Of a stretch of 34,311 bases of DNA, positions 18,601-25,633 are shown piece after piece. Position numbers and translations under genes: made by a program. Below the pieces are notes generated by a model. The model worked only from the letters and a program-made list of their open reading frames with translations, had not been told where the DNA came from and did not search any database. Origin of the DNA: Candidatus Aenigmatarchaeota archaeon (GTDB lineage Archaea; Aenigmatarchaeota; Aenigmatarchaeia; GW2011-AR5; JAHLMP01); NCBI GenBank assembly GCA_018920315.1, contig JAHLMP010000006.1, positions 1,884-36,194 on the forward strand, read 5' to 3'. The first letter of the stretch is position 1, and the number at the start of each line of letters is the position of its first letter.

Positions 18601-18920
18601 CATTCAGCTTTATTAATGGAGTTAGAATCTCTACTTCACTATCTTCTGGTTGGAATCATATTGTGATGACAGCAGAGTATATAGCAGGAGTTATGCAGCA
18701 AAAGCTTTATGTAAATTCAGTTCACTTGCAAACCCAAACTGTTTCAGGAACAATAAACACTAATACAAATCCTTTAATGATTTTTAATCCTGGAATATTA
18801 GATGAAGTTAGAATTTATAATAGAGCTTTATCAGAAGGGGAGATTAGAGCTCATTATTATAGAAAGAAATACGCTTCCGTAGAGCCAAGTTATGTAATAG
18901 GAAGTGAGGAAACGAAATAG
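15666..18920 (+). CDS. giant surface adhesin-like protein, paralog of 11506..15576
   Basis: N-terminus FFKGISPIIAVVLLIMIVIGMGITTYYYLSKTQ; same linkers, DUF2341 and split LamG; galactose-binding-like jelly-roll segment (RLYLSHDDGIRCYINGNIVVDV...YLVKGNNLLACWVANGG). Confidence 0.88.
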   Translation: MHRKNFFKGISPIIAVVLLIMIVIGMGITTYYYLSKTQQTIQTGTTEQTEEAYKLTYTKIIFESLTPEKIYIRLHAPYEINSSLIRVYVDEELYNFTIDEEILRPNEVYSIKLSPSIPPGEHKVKITIGVGVEEERRIKVPRPVTTTTSIPITITTTTIPPGVTTTTTTLPSGVTTTTLPNTPPVVTPVSFSGSTTQGSVVTFMTNATDNEQSSSSLNVRLWVGRCNYNSTANCTTSSAYTWILNNVSMTYYAGNEFRYQWTINQPAGSIIGATCQAIDNQGATSNWGDKFPIFTVGVQPTTTTLTTTTSTTSTTTTTTISWYFSNLPKRRAINVTNSGSALTNYQLALNISYSSSMTYNFADLRFTYFNGSAEQQIPYWLETYQANSWAKVWVKVPSIPSGTSRLYVYYGNSSLLSESNFDQVFTKNFEDSDLVGLWHFDEGSGTSVSDASGNGNNGNIINQNLGTYWVASDGGQWDGRSDVKFSTGASINFTNAFSFVEVPHSSSLNLQNAITIEAWVNPRAIGGSFSYRRPITITNTAGALTDYQVLVTLDTASLISQGKMRSDCGDIRFTDPSVNSPLNYWIETNNAISPILIIQGDDDFNTGTRDANCGANPTFKYYYCTHPCEPLNWFTTSFDDSSWPSGVTPFGAQSVYTSACTNVLTSAPDDLFIRKWFTISGGAPISGRLYLSHDDGIRCYINGNIVVDVLGTGGVASYWNRIVEIPGSYLVKGNNLLACWVANGGENSGAGGGYLDIRLEVTVSTCDSSNTRIWVRVPSIPVGSKTIYMYYGNPSATSMSDGKNTFYIFEDWETGSIDTNYWSMRGSVSPAWKTYWENKYQGSYSAGNSKINDGQYVELYKIVNFPMRWRIDYYWSVSSEANKDFLRFWMDGYEYAIISGSVGWTLRSFTDISSGSHTLVWRYDKDASGSAGSDTGWVDYIIARGYANPEPSLTLGEETPALMIAKGNAYGLGANTTDAFSFINGVRISTSLSSGWNHIVMTAEYIAGVMQQKLYVNSVHLQTQTVSGTINTNTNPLMIFNPGILDEVRIYNRALSEGEIRAHYYRKKYASVEPSYVIGSEETK
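16098..17390 (+). repeat. paralogous near-identical block, copy 2
   Basis: See copy 1; offset 4145, becoming 4154 after a 9-bp length difference in the Ig-like segment. Confidence 0.9.
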
Positions 18921-19043
18921 AGGAGTCGAGATAGGGAGTCGAGATAGAATAGGGAGATAGAAGATAGGAGATAAGGAAACGAGAGAGAAGAGAAAATTAA
19001 CGAAAATGGAAAATAAAGAGCGAGAAATAAATGTTCCTTCTCA

Positions 19044-19934
19044 TCATCTTATTTTTCTTTCATTTTTCATTTTCTTATTTTTCTTATGATTTGGAGAGAG
19101 ATAAAAAGAAATAACATAAACTGAAAGAAAACCAAAGATTCCAACCAAAGATAATAAAATTCCTGAATTCTTCTCGAACTCGAAGATTTCTGAGATGAAA
19201 TTTTTTAATGCCATGCCTTCTATCTTTTCGCTTAAAAATTTTATTAAGAGCTCGGTTCCAAAGAACCAGATTAACAAGCATATTATACCAGTAATTAATG
19301 TTATTTTAAAAACATTCTTGAAAAGCTTTTGAAAAGATCGCGTTGCTAGATAAATTAGCAATACTCCAGTAGAAATTAGAATAATGCCATAATAAAAAGA
19401 ATCTTTCAAACTTTCATTAACCTTCTTTAAAGAAATATTGTCAATCAAATTCTTTTCATATATCTTTTCTTTCTCTCTTTCTACATCTTCTTTACTTTTC
19501 TTTAGTTCAGAACAAAGATTTTCTATTTGATTTACATAATCTCTAGCTATTGATATTTGATTACAAGCATCCTTATTATGAGAGCATATTAGCCTTATAG
19601 CATCTTCCTCAGTAAGATTATCATTCCTTGTAATATTTTTTATTAAGTTTTCATACTCTTTTCTAATCTCCTTGCTTTTTTCACATGTTTTCTCAACTAT
19701 TTCTTCAAAGCTATTGCAAGAGATGTTAAGAGATTTGCAAATCTCTTTAAAATCATCTCTTTTCTCTATCATCTCAATAATAATCTTGTCTGTCAACTCG
19801 TTGAACTTTTCTCTAGAAGTAATTTTATAAAAATATTCTCCTTGCATTGCAAGAATCAATCCTATGTGGAAAGTAAAGAAACCTAATAATAGGATTATCG
19901 CTAATAAAATCCTTTTCAAGATATTTTTACCCAT
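19044..19934 (-). CDS. membrane protein with N-terminal TM, extracellular helical/coiled region and C-terminal TMs
   Basis: 296 aa; hydrophobic segments at LLAIILLLGFFTFHIGLILA, FYYGIILISTGVLLIYLA, ITLITGIICLLIWFFG and SGILLSLVGIFGFLSVYVISFYL. Confidence 0.6.
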   Translation of the reverse strand: MGKNILKRILLAIILLLGFFTFHIGLILAMQGEYFYKITSREKFNELTDKIIIEMIEKRDDFKEICKSLNISCNSFEEIVEKTCEKSKEIRKEYENLIKNITRNDNLTEEDAIRLICSHNKDACNQISIARDYVNQIENLCSELKKSKEDVEREKEKIYEKNLIDNISLKKVNESLKDSFYYGIILISTGVLLIYLATRSFQKLFKNVFKITLITGIICLLIWFFGTELLIKFLSEKIEGMALKNFISEIFEFEKNSGILLSLVGIFGFLSVYVISFYLSPNHKKNKKMKNERKIR

Positions 19935-20088
19935 TTCAAATTACCGTTCAAATAAATATAAATTGCTTCACTATTTTTATTCTTTTTTTCTTGAGTTTTA
20001 ATTTTGTAATTTTCACTATGGCAAAATTTTTGCTATAAAAGAATTTCGATAACAAAGTTTAAAACCGAATTTAAAGAATTTACCCGAA

Positions 20089-20098
20089 TTTAAATATA
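20089..20098 (+). promoter_or_regulatory. likely archaeal TATA box (tttaaatata) for 20122 CDS
   Basis: Centred ~28 bp upstream of ATG, consistent with a leaderless or short-leader transcript. Confidence 0.45.
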
Positions 20099-20121
20099 AG
20101 CTGAAATAAATAATAAATTGT

Positions 20122-21906
20122 ATGAGAAAAAATATATTTTTGCTTTTATTTTCTCTATCTTTTTTGCTCTATGCAAAAGCATCGTTTAGCCTTACTTGCA
20201 ATATTAGAAGTAGTTGTCTTTCGAATGAAACTTGCATATTCTCTCTTTATGATACAGATAATTCTCACATCGCCTCTTGCGGATATTTTGCGAATAGGCT
20301 TTGTTGCGATGATATAATTTCAGCAAGCATAAAGGATAATTGTGATTATAACGAAGCTATTATGCTTTTAGCATATAAGGAGAATGATACCCACGTAGAA
20401 GCACCAACGCTAGCGAATTATGGAAAAAAGGTTTGTGTAAGATATCAAGACCCAAGCAATTTTTTGAATTGTAGTGTAAGAGATGCCTGCTTAGATAAAG
20501 AAACCCAAATTATAACGCTTTATAACGAGACAAATGCTCACGTGGGCTTGAGTTATGATTATAAGCTTTGTTGCAAAATTTTAAAGCCAGATTTGGTTGT
20601 GAATTCATCTTCCTTGATTATTACTGAGACTCCAAGATATGGGGATGCCGTTGAACTTAACATAACCATTTGGAATATAGGAGATTATAATGCAACAAAT
20701 GCTAATGTCTCTTGCTATGCTAACGGAACTTATTTCGATTCTGATATTATAAATGTAACCATGGGAGAAAGCGCTATAGCTCGTTGCTTATGGATAACAA
20801 GTTGTAGCAATAATATTACTATAAAAGTAGATCCTCTTAATTTGATTAATGAGCACAATGAAACAAATAATGAAGCATCCTTTACAATAAATATTCAAGA
20901 TGTTACAATAGTTACGATAAATTCTCCGAAAGAAGGAGAAAATTATTATAGAAATCAAACAATATTTTTGAATGCAACAGTTTCAAGATTTTGCGGGGAA
21001 GTAGAAGAGTATAATTTAACTTGGTATAATGCTTCAATGCATCAAATCGCTACTGGCAAAGAAGCTTATTGGCAGATTCCTATAAACTATGAAATAGGCC
21101 CTGAGAATATATATGCTAAGGCCGTTACAATTAATTATGGAAATGCAACATCATATGTAACAATAAACATACTAAATAACCCCCCTAACATAAGCGAGCT
21201 AATGTTCGAGCCAGATAGTATTTTGATCAATGAAAGCATAACAATATCTTGCAATGTTAGCGATGTAGAAAATGCAGTTGAAGATTTGAAAGTTAATATT
21301 TCTATTAGAAATCCTTATGGACAATGGAACAATGCAACTGCTTCAAGAATAGGAAATACATTCTATCGAGAGTTTGTAGGTAGCGATCCAGTAGGAACTT
21401 ATTTAGCAAAATGCTTAGCTTGCGATTTAGATAACGATTGCTCAGAAAGGAATGGAACCTTCGTAGTTTATAGGCCACTGAGAATTTCAATAAATTTGAA
21501 TGCAACAGAGGTTTGGTGGAATGAAAGTATTTTAATTAGCGGAATAGTAGAAAGAGATGATGGCTCTAGGGTTGACACTTCTCAAGATCCTTACTCAGAT
21601 GTTAGAATATATGTTAGAAATATTCTAAGCGCAATTACAGAGACAAATGCTCTAGGAGAATATAATGCTACGATTTATGCACCTCTTGCCGTAGGAACAT
21701 ATATTATAAATGTTACAGTTCGCGATCCATTAACTACAAAATTATCTTCAAATACTATGCAAATATATGTAAAGCCAAGTTATGGAGAAGAAAAGAAAGA
21801 AGTAGAAGAATCGAGAAACGTCGGTTGCTATGAAAAGCCAATAATAATACAAAATCCTGATGGAAGCTTGAGCAGAGTTATCGCAAAGGTTTGCGTCTTA
21901 AGATAA
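20122..21906 (+). CDS. secreted Cys-rich protein with two N-terminal repeats and a CARDB-like domain
   Basis: Signal-like N-terminus; repeats LTCNIRSSCLSNETCIFSLYDTDNSHIASCGYFANRLCC and LNCSVRDACLDKETQIITLYNETNAHVGLSYDYKLCC; CARDB-like PDLVVNSSSLIITETPRYGDAVELNITIWNIGDYNATN...INEHNETNNEASF. Confidence 0.8.
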   Translation: MRKNIFLLLFSLSFLLYAKASFSLTCNIRSSCLSNETCIFSLYDTDNSHIASCGYFANRLCCDDIISASIKDNCDYNEAIMLLAYKENDTHVEAPTLANYGKKVCVRYQDPSNFLNCSVRDACLDKETQIITLYNETNAHVGLSYDYKLCCKILKPDLVVNSSSLIITETPRYGDAVELNITIWNIGDYNATNANVSCYANGTYFDSDIINVTMGESAIARCLWITSCSNNITIKVDPLNLINEHNETNNEASFTINIQDVTIVTINSPKEGENYYRNQTIFLNATVSRFCGEVEEYNLTWYNASMHQIATGKEAYWQIPINYEIGPENIYAKAVTINYGNATSYVTINILNNPPNISELMFEPDSILINESITISCNVSDVENAVEDLKVNISIRNPYGQWNNATASRIGNTFYREFVGSDPVGTYLAKCLACDLDNDCSERNGTFVVYRPLRISINLNATEVWWNESILISGIVERDDGSRVDTSQDPYSDVRIYVRNILSAITETNALGEYNATIYAPLAVGTYIINVTVRDPLTTKLSSNTMQIYVKPSYGEEKKEVEESRNVGCYEKPIIIQNPDGSLSRVIAKVCVLR

Positions 21907-22136
21907 TTTAAAAATAATTTCGAAAAAATAATTTCGGGGTATTCGAAGAATATTAAAAAAGACTAAATATTCTAAAGATTTTTTATTATTGTTTCTTGTC
22001 TTTTCTCCTTCTCTATGCAAATAAAAGAGTTAAATTAAAACTTTTCTTCAATACAGCTTGCTATTCTAGCAAATCTTGTGCTTCAGCCATTTTTATATTT
22101 TTTCCTCTCTATATCTTAACTTCCATTACTCTTTCT

Positions 22137-22739
22137 CTATATCTTACATCCTGCTTGCTCTGCTAGCCAATCTGCTGTTTTAGCACCTTTATATATAACT
22201 CCATTTATTACTATTGATGGAACTTCTTCTATTCCTGCATTAATACATTGTTGTAGCATATCTCCATCACAAAGTACAAAGAGCTTTGTAGAGCTTCTTC
22301 CTAGAACGTTGAACTGAAGCAATGTTCCAGTATCGTTGCTTAAGCCATAGATTCTTACACCTTTTTCATATAAACAATCGACAAGCTTGTTCAATCTTTT
22401 TATATTCTCTATTGATGCTTCAATAGATATTGGATTTTGTATTAGGTATTTTCCATCCTTTGTTATGTAAATTTCCATATAATTTGTGCCTAAGCTTCCT
22501 GTGGCCTTTATTAAAATTTTATAAAGCTCTCCTTCCTCAGAAAAGCTTGCAATCTCTATTGTTGTTCCAGGATTAGAGAGCTCAAAGATCTCTTTCACTT
22601 TGCTTTCTATTTCTTGCTTTGATGCAAAGCTAAAGGTTAAAAGACCTGTTTTTGGAATTGCAAAAAAGATGGAAATAATTGCTATGATCGCTATTGTTAT
22701 TACTAACAAAACCTTTTTTGATGCTATTTTGTTTACCAT
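22137..22739 (-). CDS. membrane-anchored thioredoxin-fold protein resembling the VKOR-linked Trx domain but without CxxC
   Basis: N-terminal TM; LVDCLYEKGVRIYGLSNDTGTLLQFNVLGRSSTKLFVLCDGDMLQQCINAGIEEVPSIVINGVIYKGAKTADWLAEQAGCKI. Confidence 0.7.
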   Translation of the reverse strand: MVNKIASKKVLLVITIAIIAIISIFFAIPKTGLLTFSFASKQEIESKVKEIFELSNPGTTIEIASFSEEGELYKILIKATGSLGTNYMEIYITKDGKYLIQNPISIEASIENIKRLNKLVDCLYEKGVRIYGLSNDTGTLLQFNVLGRSSTKLFVLCDGDMLQQCINAGIEEVPSIVINGVIYKGAKTADWLAEQAGCKI

Positions 22740-22877
22740 GTTATTGATTTGGATAGCAAATTTTATAAATGTTCCATATCAACAAAAACAATAATCTTTA
22801 ATGAAGATTTATTAAGAGATGATGCTTCGATAGTTAAAAAATAGAAATTAAAAATTTTCTTTTATAGAATTTTTGGG

Positions 22878-23606
22878 ATGAGCGGAAAGATAGTTGTATA
22901 CACAGGTCCAATGTTTTCTGGAAAAACTACATTTCTGCTTAGCGAGTTGGAAGCAGCAAGAATTTCTGGAGAAATTAGAAATAGAAATTCTTATGTCGCA
23001 ATAAAGCCTATAATAGATAGAAGATATTCAGATTTTAGATCTGATGAAGAGTTTGGAGTTTATGTAGGTAGCATCGACTCGCATTCCGGAAATTCAATAA
23101 AATGCTATGGAGCAGAAAGCTTCGAAGATATTTATAACATAGTAAAAAGAATAGAGGAGCGCGATGGAAAATTAGAAATAATAGGGATAGATGAGCTAAA
23201 TTTGTTTAAAGGTTCTCCTAGCGAAGCTTTAGAAATTCTCGAATATTTTTCTCATGGAAGAAACTCTAGAGTATTTTGTGCAGGCTTAGATACAAACTAT
23301 CGTGGCGAGCCATTCTCGCCAATACCAGAGATTATGAGCATAGCAGACGAAGTTTACAAAAGAAGGGCTGTGTGCAAGATATGCGGTAGTTTAGAAGCAA
23401 CGAGAACGCAAAGATTAGATTTAGTTGATGTTAAGAATGGCAAGCCAATCTATACACCATCTCCTTACGATGCGGAAACAATAATTGTTGGAGGAGGGCT
23501 TGAAGAAAATATAGAAGCAAAGAATTTTCCAAAACATATTTATGAGCCAAGGTGCATAGCTCATCATGAAGTGCCTGGAAAGCCAAGAAGATATTGGAGT
23601 TTTTAG
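22878..23606 (+). CDS. tdk: thymidine kinase (type II)
   Basis: GKIVVYTGPMFSGKTTFLL (P-loop), IGIDELNLF, CAGLDTNYRGEPFSPIPEIMSIADEVYKRRAVCKICGSLEATRTQRL. Confidence 0.92.
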   Translation: MSGKIVVYTGPMFSGKTTFLLSELEAARISGEIRNRNSYVAIKPIIDRRYSDFRSDEEFGVYVGSIDSHSGNSIKCYGAESFEDIYNIVKRIEERDGKLEIIGIDELNLFKGSPSEALEILEYFSHGRNSRVFCAGLDTNYRGEPFSPIPEIMSIADEVYKRRAVCKICGSLEATRTQRLDLVDVKNGKPIYTPSPYDAETIIVGGGLEENIEAKNFPKHIYEPRCIAHHEVPGKPRRYWSF

Positions 23607-23702
23607 AAAATCTTAGTAAGAAATTTTTTAAAATAATTCAAGAAATGATAATGAAGTTTTAGCGAAATTTTCTCCAAATCTTTTTATTTTCTTAAAGAAA
23701 AA

Positions 23703-23712
23703 TTTATAAATA
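23703..23712 (+). promoter_or_regulatory. likely archaeal TATA box (tttataaata) for 23772 CDS
   Basis: Consensus-like box A in the intergenic region. Confidence 0.4.
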
Positions 23713-23771
23713 AAGAAAAACAAATATTACATAAATAGTACATAGAAATTGTAGAATTTGGTAGTGATGAA

Positions 23772-25568
23772 ATGAGAATAAAAATATTGCTTACATTCAT
23801 TGCATTATTTTTACTCTCTTCTCTATCTTTTGGTGGAATAGTTCCTACGGGCTCTTTAAATCTGCCTTCATGTTCTTTTTCTGACTCTTCTGGTATTTGG
23901 GTAAAGCCAAAAGATTGTGATTGGAGCTCTAGAGCACTTTTAGGCTCTGGAAAAAAGGCAGAATGCAGGCCATGGTGGTCTGCTTTTCAGCCTCATACAA
24001 CATGGACTAGTAGTTTATATACTGGAAGCGTAACAACATCAGCTCCAGCAGGCATAGGAGAGGCAACAAGCTTTTGTAAAATAGAGCCTGTAAGTTTAGA
24101 TTACTTGCCAGCATGCCCATTTTCTGGAAATCCTGGAGATGTTTATGTAAAGCCAAGGTTTAATAGTGGTTTATGGGAATGGAAATGGAGCGATGGAAGA
24201 TGTAAAATAGGAGAAGAATGCTCTGTGATAAAAAGTTTTAACTTGGCTCAAGTGCTTCTCATGCTTGGGCTAATAACACCAGACCAATTAGCTATTGGAA
24301 CAGTAGAGATAGAGGTTGGAAAGCTTATAAAATCTCTTACAGGGATAGATCTTCCAATAGAAGGAAAAATAAAAATAGATTTAAAAGTTCATTTAACTAT
24401 TGGGCCAGAACTTTATACGCATCAAGGTACAGATACTGCATGGTGCGGAACAAAAATACCACCGATATTTACAGGCACTCTTCCATGTGATGTTTGCGTA
24501 ATTAGAGACCCTTCTATATCATCTTGTAAAGATAGTGACAATGGAAAAAATCCAAATATAAAAGGAAGCGTGACAATAGGATCTACAACTTATGAAGATT
24601 ATTGTGTTGGTTACGATAAAGTTATGGAATATTATTGTGATAAAGATGCTGGAAGATTAGAGCTTTTTGATTGCCCTCAAGGTTGCTCTAATGGTGCTTG
24701 CATAGGAGGAGTAACAACTATACCTCAAGCTACTTGCTCAGGAAGATGTGGAAGATTTTATTCAGGATTGCCATGTCAATGTGATGAAGATTGTAGAAGA
24801 AGAGGAGATTGTTGTTCAGATGTTTGTAGAGCATGTCCAAATCTACCTTTCTGTCAAGTTACAACAATTCCACCCGGGCCAACAACAATTCCAACTACGA
24901 TAGTTACCACAATTCCAACAACATTACCTCCAGGACCGACAACAATTCCTACAACGATAGTTACAACAATTCCAACTACGATAGTATCAACAACTACAAC
25001 AACCATATCAATCCCAGCAAGTTGTGCGGGAAGATGCGGAAATTACAACCCTCAAGCTCCTTGCCAATGCGATAATGTTTGCCATTTGTATAGAGGAAGC
25101 GATGGTTGTTGCCAAGATATTTGCAGAGCATGCCCAACGCATCCAAGTTGCTTGGTAACAACAATTCCACAACCAACTACTATACCAACAACAATACCAA
25201 CTACATTGCCTCCGGGACCAACAACAATACCAACAACAATTCCACAACCTTCTGGTCAATTCATTGCAAAACTATTTACTTGCACTCAGATTGTAAATGG
25301 TTACAGATGTTATATAAATTATGACAATCAACTTGGAGAAAATGCAAACTTGATCTTCATATTTCTTGACTCAAAAGGAAAAGTAGTTTCAATATCTTTA
25401 TCCACAGCACAAAAAGGAGAAGGTACTGTAAGCGGTTTGCTATTCTGCGATTTAGTAGGTAAGGGTATTTACAGGGTTTATTGGAAAGCTTATAGAGAAA
25501 GCGATTTATTGCTAGCAAATCCGGTAGCGTGGGCAAAAAGTTATGAAATGCAAACAATTAATTGTTGA
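23772..25568 (+). CDS. secreted Cys-rich protein with two somatomedin-B-like domains and TTIP linkers
   Basis: Signal peptide MRIKILLTFIALFLLSSLSFGG; DSD...DYCVGYDKVMEYYCDK...CSNGACI module; CSGRCGRFYSGLPCQCDEDCRRRGDCCSDVC and CAGRCGNYNPQAPCQCDNVCHLYRGSDGCCQDIC. Confidence 0.82.
   Translation: MRIKILLTFIALFLLSSLSFGGIVPTGSLNLPSCSFSDSSGIWVKPKDCDWSSRALLGSGKKAECRPWWSAFQPHTTWTSSLYTGSVTTSAPAGIGEATSFCKIEPVSLDYLPACPFSGNPGDVYVKPRFNSGLWEWKWSDGRCKIGEECSVIKSFNLAQVLLMLGLITPDQLAIGTVEIEVGKLIKSLTGIDLPIEGKIKIDLKVHLTIGPELYTHQGTDTAWCGTKIPPIFTGTLPCDVCVIRDPSISSCKDSDNGKNPNIKGSVTIGSTTYEDYCVGYDKVMEYYCDKDAGRLELFDCPQGCSNGACIGGVTTIPQATCSGRCGRFYSGLPCQCDEDCRRRGDCCSDVCRACPNLPFCQVTTIPPGPTTIPTTIVTTIPTTLPPGPTTIPTTIVTTIPTTIVSTTTTTISIPASCAGRCGNYNPQAPCQCDNVCHLYRGSDGCCQDICRACPTHPSCLVTTIPQPTTIPTTIPTTLPPGPTTIPTTIPQPSGQFIAKLFTCTQIVNGYRCYINYDNQLGENANLIFIFLDSKGKVVSISLSTAQKGEGTVSGLLFCDLVGKGIYRVYWKAYRESDLLLANPVAWAKSYEMQTINC
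24735..24854 (+). other. somatomedin-B-like domain 1
   Basis: C-x3-C-x8-C-x-C-x3-C-x5-CC-x3-C; contains GRCG...CQCDEDC...DCCSD. Confidence 0.65.
25023..25151 (+). other. somatomedin-B-like domain 2
   Basis: CAGRCGNYNPQAPCQCDNVCHLYRGSDGCCQDICRACPTHPSC. Confidence 0.6.
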
Positions 25569-25585
25569 AAAAATTGTTGAAAAAG

Positions 25586-25595
25586 TTTAAATATA
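25586..25595 (+). promoter_or_regulatory. likely archaeal TATA box (tttaaatata) for 25634 CDS
   Basis: Same 10-mer as at 20089, ~43 bp before ATG. Confidence 0.4.
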
Positions 25596-25633
25596 ATCGC
25601 AACAAAATTAAATATTAATTAAAGGGATTAAAA

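Noticed and set aside
24994-25259. Cys/Trp-rich minus-strand ORFs opposite the SMB region, and plus-strand Asn-rich ORFs 24833..25075 and 26728..26937
   Set aside because: Alternative-frame products of the aca-rich linker and Cys codons; the sense reading frame gives clear domains and a signal peptide.
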